Origin: Vanilla planifolia
Lineage: Eukaryota > Streptophyta > Magnoliopsida > Asparagales > Orchidaceae
Reading direction: 5' to 3'
NCBI GenBank assembly: GCA_023846275.1
Contig: JAIUJO010000082.1
Span: 1,695,922 to 1,759,921, forward strand
Length of the DNA stretch: 64,000 nucleotides
The translations under genes and the position numbers were made by a program. Of the stretch, positions 1 to 12,900 are shown piece after piece. The notes under the pieces were generated by a model. It saw only the letters and a program-made list of their open reading frames with translations, ran no database searches and had not been told where the DNA came from. How positions within the stretch are numbered: the first letter of the stretch is position 1; each line of letters opens with the position of its first letter.

Positions 1-2085
1 TAAAGCAAATGCAAAGTTAAAAGTTTGGAAAAGGAAGATAAATTGGAGAAGAAAGCTTCACTCTAAGATACTAAGGAGATCAAGTGTAAAATTCTTGATC
101 ACCAAATTAAGTACAGATTAAAATGACATGTAATGATGGGGAAAAATACATAATAAAATATTTGAAAAATCTAAAAATTAATATTTATTTTCAAAGTGCT
201 CATCAAGACATATCTAACATAATTTATTTCAACTTGATTAGAACTCATTTGGACTTAATTTAAATTACATTATAAATAAGCTTTACTAATAAAAAATAAT
301 TTTTTTAATATTAAGTAAATATATAATTTTAAAATAAAATATTATAAATAAAAGCATTATAATATAATAAAATCAACTTAAAAAAATGTAACATAAGAGA
401 ACAATAAAAGTTTCATAGTAATACATCCAAACAAAAGTGAAAATTATGGAAAAATGAGGAAAGTGCAATAGGAAATTTACATTATAAAAATTCTTAGTGG
501 ATAAGTAAAAGACTCTCAATCACCAAATCAGCTAAGAATCAAAATGACTCTTAAAGTATACAAAAATCAAAAATAAATAATTTAAAATGTTAAAAAATAA
601 AATTTAAAATATATATTAAAGAATAAATTAGATAATTAAAGTAATGCCTTTTTCCTCCTCTTCTTCTTCTTCTCCTCCTCCTTCTTCACAGTAATATCAC
701 TAAATCAGAGGAAATCATTTTAACAAAAAAAATAATTTGATTAGAAAAGTTGCATTCTAATACATTTACAAGATCAAGTTTAATATCCTTAATCAACAAA
801 TCGTGCATGAATTAAAATGTCTAGTGAAGTCTGTGAAAACCTTAGTCAAAAAGAATATTCCAAAATATATAAATGAAAATATAATTGGAAAGCATTAATT
901 TGGAAGAGTCATATGAGCTTCATTTTTTGTTGATCACATCTCATTTGGAATTAATGTGAATTATAAAAGCATATAAAAATAAATATTAATGAATTATTGT
1001 TTTTGTATTGAGCAAACGTATAGTAATGATTAAATGTGATAAACCAAAATAATGTAATATAATCAAAGAAAAGTGTTTTGAACATCATAAGAAAGGAGAT
1101 TTAAAATTGCATAGTGATGTAGCCAAATTAAAGTGTAGAATTTGTCGAAAATATATAAATCATATGAGAAAATAGCAATCCAAATTTCTAAGAAGATCGA
1201 GCATAAGATGCATGATAGTCAACTAAGTATAAGTCAAAATGACTTATTAAACATGAAAAAAAATCATCAAAAATTTTAAAATAAAAAAATGAAATATTTA
1301 ATTCGATAAATGTTCATTAGAGGAATTTAGCAACGCTATTTCAGCTCGATTGGACCTCATTTAAAATTACTATAAATCACAATAGGCAATAAGCATAATT
1401 ATTAATAAAATATTATTTTAATATTAATTAAATATAAAGTATTGCCAAAATAAGACTTATAGAAGTAATGTAATATAAGCAAAGAAAAGAAAAAAGTTTT
1501 ATAAAATGATTTATGTTACACTAGAGAGTTGCATTCAAAGATACTAAAGATCGAGCAGACTTTCTTGATCGAAAAATTAGGTACTAATCAAAATTTCTCA
1601 TAAATAATGTCAATATCATAGAAAATAAATGATTTACAAAAATTAAAAAATATATATTCAATTAGATAGAGGTTATTGAGATTAGTCAAATGATGTTTTT
1701 TACCTTAATTTTAACATGTTTGAAATTACTACAAACTAGTGAAGTAAATAAGAATAAATAATAATAAATTTTTATTTTAATATCAAGTAAATATCTACTA
1801 AAGTTGAAATGTGATAAATTGAAATAATATGTTTTAAAAAACATAAAGTTATGTATAGGTCACACGAGAAGGCCTTTGGAGTTAATTAGTAACATAACCA
1901 AATGAAAGAAACAAATTTGAAATAAGATAAATTATATAAAATAGTTAAATTCCAAGATTCTAAGAAGATCAAATGTAAGATCCTCTACAATTAAATTAAG
2001 TGTGAATCAAAGTATCTCCAAGATCATGTGAAGACCATAAAAAAAAATTTATTAGCTTTTATAATTCCAAGGAATTAAAAATAAG
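1..2085 (+). repeat. AT-rich satellite, about 0.4 kb unit, forward orientation
   Basis: Very AT-rich DNA made of diverged tandem units. Each unit repeats the same order of landmarks: a block like 'gagctcatcaagatgagt', a block like 'cctcatttggaattactatg', 'aataataaattattatttta', 'aaatgagataaattgaag', 'catagtaatataaccaaat', and finally a block like 'gtaacatcctcgatcatcaa' followed by 'gtatgaatcaaaatg'. The first landmark recurs near 205, 1310 and 1665. Units are too diverged to give an exact consensus by eye. Short ORFs inside are chance openings. I infer a satellite from the ordered recurrence over many units here and at 8030-20785; no function is claimed. Confidence 0.75.
647..688 (+). repeat. 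polypyrimidine (CTT/CCT) microsatellite
   Basis: A 42-base run of only C and T, mostly ctt and cct triplets, interrupts one satellite unit. It is the only GC-rich simple tract in the first block. Nothing around it suggests a gene. Confidence 0.85.
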
Positions 2086-3590
2086 GTCTAATGAAGAAGA
2101 AAAAAACATTGGTAGACCATTCTTGATGACCTCCATGAATTAAATAACCATTTTTATATTTTCAAATTTTTTCATTCCATTGTTTTGGCATATTTTATGA
2201 AAAATTTTGATTTGTACCTAATTTAATAATCGAGGACATTACACTCAATTTTCTTATTATCTAAGAATGCAATTTTTTTTCTATTTGTAACTTTTCATCA
2301 AATATTTTGCTTTCATTTGGTTATATTATTATGAAACTCTAATTCTCATCTCATGTGAAATTAAGTTCACTATGAGATATATACATTAAATTGCTTCAAT
2401 TTGTATCATTTCAACTTTGTTACATAATTACTTAACATTAAAATACTATATTTTTTTAATATTTATGCTTATTTAGCTTGGTAATTCACTGATAATCTAA
2501 TCAAACTCTGATTAATATGAAACAAACATCATTAGATTTTTCTCGACAAGCTCTCTCTAATTAAATATTCATTATTAAATTTTTAAATATATTATTTTCT
2601 AATGTTTATGCATGTTTTACATGATATTTTAGTATCTACATTATTTAATGATCAAAGATTTTGTGCTTGATTTCCTTAGTATCATGGAATATAAATTTTC
2701 TTAATAATTTACATTATTTTTTCAATTTCTTTGCTTTGATTTGGATATATTTCTATGTAACTATGCATAGCTTCTCGTGTTACATTTTCATCACTTTGAT
2801 TTGATTATATTACCAAGCTTCATTTTTTCACATTTTCTATTGAATTTTTATTTTTAAAATTTTATAATAATAGTTTCTTATTTTTTTACTCATTTATTTT
2901 TGTAAATTATAATAATTATGAATGAGGGCCAGTCAAGACAAACCTAATCTCTATGGACTTATCTCAATGAGCTCTATAAAATTGTATATTTATTTTTATG
3001 TTTTTAAATTTTTTTATATTTTTTCACATTTTTTGAGGTAGTATTTTTCATAGTTGGTTTGATGATTGAGGATATTACATTTAATCTCCTTTGTAAATAG
3101 AATTATGATGCTGCAACAAAATCTACCTCATTATTTTAAAATTTAATAATTTTTTATTTTATAGATTCTTTGATTTGGTTATATTTTATTACGTAAATTT
3201 ATCTAATTTTAGCTATAATATTTTTCACTTAATATTGAAAAATTTATTTATTATTACTTATGCTTAGTTTCGATAGCAATTCACATAATTCTATATGGTG
3301 CTTGATGTTGGCAAAATAATCATAATTATTATGTTTTACTAAGAAATTTTGTTTGTCACCTAATTTTATATTTGAGGATGTTACAATCAATCTCTTTAGT
3401 ATCTTGAAATCTAGCATTTCTTTCATCTACAATGCATGCCACATTTTCTAACAACCTAGTTTTCTTAGCTTTGCAACAACATTGATGTTCATAAAAGCCA
3501 TGAAAAACAAATGTATTATTGAATAACTCCAATATTTCTAAACAAGTAAAATCCTTAATCATTAGATGGAAGCTTCTGCTTGTACTAGTT
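2086..3590 (-). repeat. AT-rich satellite, inverted orientation
   Basis: The same satellite landmarks as in the preceding block appear here as reverse complements: 'gaggacattacactcaat' near 2231, 'tttggttatattattatg' near 2318, and further 'gatgttaca/cttagtatctt' blocks near 2655, 3065 and 3370. Spacing is about 300-420 bases. Forward units end near 2085, so the array contains an internal orientation switch. Small minus-strand ORFs at the right-hand end lie inside the repeat and are not genes. Confidence 0.7.
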
Positions 3591-6500
3591 CTTTAGTGTA
3601 ATGATTAGAGTTTACAATGTACATGAATAACATGAACTTTAAGTGATATTTAGTTAACTTTGGAAAAACTCCAATAGGTTCTTGCTTAAGATTATAGAAT
3701 ACAAATTTGGAACCTCGGTTCTATGTTCAACAAAATGTGTGCCCGTTACATTAGAGCACTTAGTCCTTGTAGTTTAGAGCAAATGTGTAACATTTTTATG
3801 ACAATAAATAGGCTTAAAGAGAGTTATTAATTTTTGGGGATTAAAGGATGAGAGAGGTATTTAACAGACAAGGATCATCGAAGGTTATATTGTTAGTAAC
3901 AAATTACAACACTTGTCTTGTATGTCTGGAGTTTTGGAGTTGGCAACACACCAAGGTCGAGTTGTGATCTCAAAAGGAATAACAACATGGCTAAGTATTG
4001 TTGAACTAGTACTATAAAGGGGATTGCAAATAGGATTAGTTTCTAACATAAAGGAGATAGTATTTATATTGTTATTGCTCAAGAGGCTTTTGGCAAGATT
4101 CTTGACCACTTCACCATGAACTGGTGTCCATCTTAAATAAACACCAAAACATTAGCTCCCTCACCCCACATATACATGCACACACATGTTATGTGGAAGC
4201 CATAATTTACTTTTTAAGTAGAGAGTTAATGGTCCCCCTTTACTCATGGCAAGGTGCTTGTTTTCTTTTCTTTAAGGGAAAACAAACCTTAAGTATGTAT
4301 AAGAAAACATGATATTCTTTAAAAGTTGTAGGACTTCTGATATTAAATGCTACTGATGGATAATCATGGTAGTGATGCTCGTCAACAAGGTTCAGCGTGC
4401 GAATTTGCCTCAATGGTTTTGACCGAATAGCTATAATTTTCACTTGCAATAAAGAGGCAATTCCATATGATCCCAACCTACTATACCTATTATGGTGGCC
4501 CCCTATAGCCACATAACTATATCCTCTACTTGATGTTTTTATCTCTTTGTATCCATATGACACAAGATAATCAAGGGAAAGTTCCTAAATATAAAACCCT
4601 CATCTCTATATCATCTATAGTCTCATCTACTCTATGGATGTTGCTAAGCTATGAGACATAATTATTGTTAATAGAATTCAAGAGATTTATTTTATTCTTA
4701 TTTTTATTTCCTTAATTATGAGCACCTGATTAGTGGGGGTAAGTTGTCATTCTTCTCTAGTAGAACAATTTCAATGTTTCGCCAATAGATGACTATGGAT
4801 AATTGAGGTACCAAAAAAGATTTCAAGTTAATAGTTAGGGATTCTACTTTTGTTTAGTCAACATTTTCTTATAGATATGAACCAAATCACTAAGATTTTT
4901 AGGGATATAATCTCTTCTTGGTGTGTTAGAGCTTTCTCAATAGTTAACCAAGTTGTTTCCACCAATTATGTGTTGACTTCCCTTGCTATCTATGCCCTGT
5001 ATCACAAGTGCATTTTGGGAAACATCCTAATTAAAATTGAGTAGAAGATTCATTATTTTCTCTAGAGACGTGTCATATTGATTCATGTCACTCATTAAAC
5101 AACTAAAGAGAGGGTGTCACAATGCATGCCCCACCAAAAACTTTTGGGAGTAGAGGAATGTTCTTTTGGTTGAAACTCCTAGAAAGACCATTAGAAATGA
5201 TGGAGCAGTGATCAGATAGTGTTAAGGATCTACAACAGTTTAACGAACAAGGCCCTTTGTTTGTGTGAGAAACAACTCATCTTGAAATTGATCTGCATAA
5301 AGGGCACAAAAATGGAAGATGTAATTGTTTGACTCACTAGCTTTGTGATTAATTGCACTGTAATGGATGATTCAAGGGCAAGGCCTCATCTATTTAGTTG
5401 ACCTACTACAATCAACATGGGTGTTTGTAGCTTTAATGATGTTGATAATCTAATTAAAGATTGTTGGATAAAACGGCAAATTAGAGTATTACTTTGGACA
5501 TTATGTGATATATCGGATAACAAAGCTTCCATTAAGTTCTCTTGATAATAGAGAAGATGCTCATTTGATGTAGAAAGGCATCCTTTATGGTTTTTTGAAG
5601 GTCTCTCTTTTATAAGAGAAGAGCACCCTAATAGCAATTGTTTGAAGAATTGAGCTTAGCAGATGTTTAATATCAACCTTTTGCAAGTATGCATATAAGA
5701 ATTTGTTGGATGCTTTGTTCCCTTGCATGATTTCTTCTTTAGCAAGTTTTCATCTCTTGTAAGTTGGCATAGTAGGTACTTCACCTACTTAACCAATCTT
5801 TCTATATATCAAAGATAATCAAAGCCTTCATAGATCTTCTTCTGTGTTGCTATAAAGGCAATTATATATAAGTTCAATGCTGAACTTCTTACTACTTAGC
5901 AATTAAGTTTACCTACATTATTCTTATGTCTTCTATGAATCACAAAGTTACTTACCTATACGAAGCTGCTAATGTGGAAAAAAGATTTTTATTCAAATGC
6001 ATTTTTGGAAGATTTTTTCTTGGAAGTTGGAATCCCCAACTGACATTTTTTTAATCCACAAAAAATATCATGATTTTTTTGTGATGGAGAAATATAAATA
6101 AAATTTAGTCAAAGAAATAATTCTAAAATGGGTAGAAAATAACTTATAATGTTCTACATTGTGACATTTTATTACAGTATTAGTAAGGAAAATAATAACA
6201 AAACATAAGAATGATCACAACATTGTAGCAATGATGAAAAACGAACGCATAAATTGCACAAATAGGGCTTTAAGAGACAATTAGAGGCCTCTTTAATATT
6301 TTAGGATTTAGACATAGCTTAATAGTAGGGCTTTGAATAGTTATAAAACTAAAAAAACAAATTAGGGTTCTCATAGGAAAAAGTTATGATCAACTTTGAT
6401 TCCTTTGAATGATTAGTTTTGTTGTCATAGGAAGACAACCGATGGTTTTTTTAATTTCAAAAGTGTTTATCTACAAAGAACAACAGATTTGAGAAATTCA

Positions 6501-8029
6501 CAAAAGGGCATAGAAAGGGATACATTGCATTTTAATTTATGCGTATGAGAATCAAAGAGTAGGACTATTCTTGTAATCATCATTAACATAAGAGCTCTTC
6601 GTATATCTCCACAGTTGTGATCATGTTTTTCTATTGAATAGCTTCCTACTATAAAATTCATGCTACCAAGTGAGACATAAGTGAGAAATGAAGATATTAT
6701 AAAGCAAGTGAAAGAGATAAGGCAAGTTGATAAACTATAAGGATTTCCTAGTCATCCTTCATAATAGGGGTGGTGTTTAAATTCCACAAATCGCATGGAG
6801 AGGAAGAATTTCAATTCAAGCATTTTGTTTTGGTTGGCAATGAGGGGATGTAACGTGTAGGTGATTCACTCATACTTTATGTTCTAATTTATGAACGATA
6901 TGAAGTAGAGACCCAATAAGGAGATAAGGTTGATCCTTGATGATATTAAATTGGAGAGGTGACTATACCTTAGATGGTGCAAGTCGAAGTTACTTGGGGA
7001 TAATGACTGAGAAGAAGAAAGTACTATTGGGGATGAGTGTAATGTTTTAAAACGTTTTGCAAATCCATTTTGGATTATTATGATTTTTTTAATTTGAAAT
7101 TTGAATAAGAAAATAAACTATTTACTAGATACAATTATTATGCACAAAATCCATTAATATAATGTTAAAACTTCACATTATCACTTGCCATTTTCTCTCA
7201 CTTGCCTAGTTGAGTGTCAATAGCCAAATTTGAAACCTTAATCATGGTTTTATTGTTACTTAAAAATCATTGCCATTGAAAAAGTAGTGAAGAGCCTTAT
7301 TGATTTTTTCATCAATATGGTCATTTATTGGACTTAAAAAATGATTCAATTTTTTTCATTCTAGTCTCCATATTCAACTCACTTAATTATTATAATCGCT
7401 GCGCCTAAGGTTGATCATCTCCTTTAAATAATGGGGGAGCATCAATAATCATTCTTAAGAAAAGGGCACAAAATTATAACCATTAGAGAGAGAAAGAAAG
7501 AGACTATATGTTGATTGTAAGTTGTATTTTCGATAAGGTCAAACTTCAATAGACATCTTATGTTATGTTTTTCATTCTTACTAAACATAATTTTTTATGA
7601 TCTATATATTATAGTTATTCTTACAGCAAGTTAATGAGTTAATTTAATATAAAATTAAGTTAATATTGATATTTTGTTGGTTAACAAAACAAAACATGCA
7701 AAATATGAAAATTATTAATGACATAACATATTTATCAATTCATGTCCTCGTCCAATTATTTGTTATAATGGTGAGATTTGTTATGACTAAAGTGAGTTTG
7801 TTTCCTTAATAAGTATTAGGATGACTGATTCTATTGTTTGTTAAAATGATGTTGAAATTTGTGCGAGTGCATCCTCCCAATCACTACAAGGATGTGTTTG
7901 CTCTCACATAGTTTATGAAAATTATGAGATCAAATTAGAACTTGGCTCGCCCAATTGTCATTGTGGTGAATTACTTCTCATGGTGAAGATGATAGCATAA
8001 TATGGGATGAGTCAATTCCCCTAAGGCAT
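3591..8029. other. AT-rich island, no recognisable gene
   Basis: This 4.4-kb stretch lacks the ordered satellite landmarks on either side and is slightly less AT-rich. The longest open frame is 107 codons on the minus strand (4240-4563), rich in R, H, Y and S, with no motif I recognise. Another short minus-strand frame (3885-4109) contains 'RPWCVANSK', which resembles the start of a plant X8 domain but has no continuation. I see no LINE domains, rRNA or tRNA. It may be decayed low-copy DNA or an old unidentified repeat inserted in the satellite. Confidence 0.4.
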
Positions 8030-9901
8030 GAAGTGGGTTGGTTACCTGAATAAAGAAATAAGATAAATTGAAGAAAAACAATGGCTTTCTAAAATGAAAT
8101 AAATTGCATTGAGACTTCCACCAAAAAATACTAAGATTTAGTGAAACATATTTGATGGTCAAATAAGGCATGATATGAATGCTACCATAAAGCATGCAAA
8201 AATTTTAGAAAACCTATTTTTAAAAATAAAAATGAATACTTAATTACATAGAGCTCATCAAGATGATTCTAATAAATAAATTAAATATGAATAAATAAAA
8301 ATTATTTATTATTTTAAAATTACATAAACATATCTTGAAACTAAAATGACAAATTAAAGAAGTATGATATAGCCAGATCAGAGACATGCAAAAGCCATGC
8401 ATGAGGTGATTTAATTTTAGATAGCAATTTAACCAAATCAAACCAAAATATTTTAAAAAATTTTAGAAATTATACTAGAAATAACAATTACAAGATACTT
8501 AAGTGATTTAGTGCAGTATCCTTGATTATCAAATCTAGTACATAGCTCTTAAAGTATGCCAAGACAAAAGAAAATAAAACATTTAAAACTATAAAAAGAA
8601 TATTTTATTTGATAGGGGACATCGAGTTTAATACAATAATGTTTATCTCATCTTTATTGAACCACGTATGAAAATTTATACAAATTACCAAATTTAAAAT
8701 GCATATATGTTAATAAATTTTTAATTTAATAATAAGTACATATATATTTAAGCTAAAATGAGACAATTAAAGCATTGTAGTATAGTAAAATCAAAGTGAT
8801 CTATTGCTCACTCAAGATAAGATTTAATGTAACATAGTAATGTAATCAAATTGAAGCAAAGCGTTTGAAGAAATTTCATAAATCACACAAAAATATTGCA
8901 TTCAAAGACACCAAAGGATCTGGTAAAAATCCTAAATCATAAAATTATGTATGAATAAATGTCTCATAAAATATTGTAAATCTTAACAAACAAAACTATT
9001 TAAATACATAAAAAAAATGAATATTTAGTTAGATAAAGAATATTTAGATGAAACTAGTGACAACTATTTCTTTTGCTTGGACCTAGTTTTGAGTTAGTCT
9101 TAATTATCAAAATAAATTATCATAAATAATAATATTATTTTAATATTTTGTTAGATAGAAATAACATAATATAACAAAAACAAAGACATGTAAAGGTCAC
9201 ATGAGTGTTGATAAAAATTATATAGTAATATACCCAAAACAAGGCCTAACACTTCAAGCAATGATATAAATTATATGGTAAAGCTACATTCAAAGATAAT
9301 ATGAAGATTAACTATAACATTATTGATCTTTAAATTAGGTATAATTAGAATTGTCTCATTAAAGATGTTAAAACCTTAGAAAAAAAAAATTTTAAAATAT
9401 AAAAATAAATATTTAATTGAATATAACTTGATAAACCAACTCCAAATCTTTTGTTTACTCACAATCGAACCACATTTGGAATTACTGCAAGTTACCAAAG
9501 TAGATAAGCATAAATAAACATAAATTTTAATATTAACATTTAGTGAATATATATTAAAATAAAATTTTGATAAAATAAAACAATATAATATACAAAATTA
9601 AGTTAAAGCATACATGAGAATGAAAATTAAAGTTTTGTAGTAACATAATCAAATTAATGAAATAAATTATATTGCAAAGTTAACTCAATGTACGAAGGAG
9701 AATAGATATAAAATCCTGGATGGTTAGATAAAAAAACATTTAATTTCGTAGAGTTCATTAAGATGAGTAGAGCTATATTTTTTTCATCTTGATCAAGCTT
9801 ATTTCTGAATTACTATGAATTAAAAAATTAAATAAGCAAAAAAATTACAAGTTTGATATTAAGTAATTACATATGAATATTAAAATGAGATAAATTGAAC
9901 T

Positions 9902-9972
<71 letters not shown>

Positions 9973-12900
9973 AAGTCAAATTTCTTTAATTTTCACATCA
10001 TAGGAGAGTTAGATTAATAAAGTAATATAACAAAATTAAAAAGAAATATTCGGGGAAATGATATAGCTCATGCTAGAAAGCTATATTCCAAGACAATGAG
10101 GAGATTGACTATAACATCTTTGATTATTAAAGAGGGTATGAATTGAAATTAAATTATTTGAAAAATATAGAATTGTATATTGAATGTCTCCAATGAAATT
10201 TTTTTTCTTGATCAAACATTAGTTTAATTAACTATGTATTAAAAAGTAAACAAACTTAAAAAAATAATAAATTATTATTCAAAAATTTTAAAAATATAAT
10301 AAAATTATAATGAGATAAATTGAAATAATATAATTTAATCAAATCAAAGCAATGTAAATGTGACATGAGAAGACAATTTGAGTATTTTCATAATATAAGC
10401 AAACTAAAGTAAAAAGTTTGAAGAAATGGTAAATTATATGAGATATCTATATTCTAAGATATTAAGATGTTTGAATACAGCATTCTTGATCATCAAAGTA
10501 GGTATGAATCAAAAATCCTATAAAACTTTCTAAAATACTTGGAAAAAAGAATATTAAAAAAGCAATTTTTTAATTAGATAGATTTTATAAAGATGAGAGT
10601 GATGACTTTTGTTTCCTTTTTATGAGACCTAAGAAACAATTACTTTGAATTACAAAAAAGTGAATAAACATAAATAATGATAAATTATTGTTAAAAATTT
10701 AATTAAATATTCCTTTGTAGTAGAAAGGACATAAATTAATGTAATATGTTATTAAAAAAATCATGGCAATGCAAAGGTAGCACTAGAGTTAGAGTTACAT
10801 AGTAACATAACCTAATAAAACTAAAATCTTAGATAGAAATTGATATTTTATATCAATAATTTGCAATGCAAAATTTTAAGATGTTATACTATGACTTATT
10901 TGGACATTAAATAAGAGTCAAACAAAAATATCCCACAAAGAGAGCAAAAACACAAATCAAATATTGCACTCCAAACTAAGAAAATGAATACTTAATTAGT
11001 TAGAGGTCATCGAGATGATTGGAATTATTTTTTTTATCTCAATCAAAAATCATTTAGAGTTACTACAAATTAAAAATATAAATTTGTAAAAATAATAATA
11101 TAAATATTATTTTATTATTAGATATGTAAATATATAAATTGAAATTATATAAATTGAAGAAATCTAATATAACTAAATCAAGTTTTTGTATAAGTCACAT
11201 GAGTTAAGATTTATAGTTACATAGTAATATAATTGTATCAACATTGAAAATATTAAAAAATTGAGATAACATGTACTAGATAGTTGCATTCTAAGATTCA
11301 GAAATGATCAAGTGTAACATTTTAGATCATCAAACTGGATATGAATTGAAATATCTCATAAAACATCTCAAATGGCTAGAAAGTAATATATAAAAAAATA
11401 TAGAAAAGTGTTCTTAATTAGATAAGCTTATCAAGATGAGTCAAATAAATTTTTTTTGTCTTGATTTGAGCTCATTTTGAGCTACTTCTAATTATAAAGA
11501 TAAACAAACATAAAGAATAATAAATTAAATTTAGTTAGTATCACCAAATCAAAGTGGTTCAAAAGTCACCAAAGAGAAGAATCTTAGTTTCGCTACACTA
11601 TAATTAAATGAAAATTATAGTTTTTATTAAAATTAGATAAATTAGGTGGTAAATTTTCATTCCAAGTTCCTTAGGACATCTTTTGTGATATCATCGATCA
11701 TCAAATCTTGCATGCATCAAAATTATTCACAAAGCATATAAAAACACCTAAAAATAATAATATTTAATTGGATATAGCTAATTGAGATAAGTTCAATGCC
11801 AATTGTTTCTCAATAGAAACTCTTTTGAAATATAGTAAATTACAAAAAAAAATTAAGCATAAATAAAGGTAAAAAAAATATGAATGTTGAATTTGTTATA
11901 AGAGTGCCAAAACCTAGAAAATAATTTTTTAATTACATAAGAAAGAAAACTTTATTGGATAGAGTTTATTTAGTGAGTATATTGACATTTGTTTTGCTTT
12001 AATCACATTTTATTTAGAATTTCTATGAATTACAAAATCAAATAAGCATTAATAATGATAAATTATTATTTTATTATTAGGTGAGTATATATTAAAAGAA
12101 AAATTACACAAATTAAAGCAATGTAATACCCATCAATAAAACACTTTTAATCATTGCACTAGAAGACAGGTAGAGTTAGCAATGAGTATGAGCAAATGAG
12201 AGTGTTTAATTTCAAAAAAATAAGATAAATTATGAAAGAATGCTGTGTTCAAGGATGCTATAGGTTTTGAAAGTAACTTTCCCAAACATTTAATCAACTA
12301 TAAATCGAAATGTCTAAAAAAATAGGCTAATTCACTAGAAATCAAATATTTAAAAAATATGAATACATATTTAAATAAATAGTGCTCGATGAGATAAGTA
12401 TGCAACATTTGATTAGTCTCTATCAAACTTCATTAGGAATAACAAGAAATTATAATAATAAGTTTAAATTACAATAAATTATTTTTTAAATGTGAAGTAA
12501 ATTATATCAAAACTAAAAATTGATAAATTTAAGTGGTATAATTTAACCAAATAAAAGAGATGTGACGGTGACATGCGAGGAAAATTTGTGTTTTATATTA
12601 ACAAAAGCAAAAAAAGCCAAAAAAAAAAAAATGAGTCATACTACAATGAAATGTTGCATTGGAAGATCGTAAGGAGATCTAGTTTAATATCTTGATTGTT
12701 AAATCTTTTCAAAATTGAAAAGTCTAGTAAAGCATGACAACATAGTAAATATTTAAACATTAAAAAATACAAAATGTACACAAAATTAGATAAAGCTCAT
12801 CGAGATGAGTATGAAGACTTGTTCTTGCCTGATCTAACTTTGTTTTGATTTAATGTGAATTACTATAGTAGATGAACATAAATAATAACAATCTACTTTT

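Noticed and set aside
3885-4109. 'RPWCVANSK' resembling the start of a plant X8 (glucanase C-terminal) domain
   Set aside because: Only one short motif; the rest of the domain, including its later Cys pattern, is not seen.
4240-4563. 107-codon minus-strand ORF in the AT-rich island
   Set aside because: No recognisable domain, no upstream or downstream coding continuation, and a length attainable by chance in 4.4 kb.
9905-9970. TA-rich run as a promoter element
   Set aside because: A perfect dinucleotide microsatellite in a gene-free satellite; no transcript start or coding region follows.
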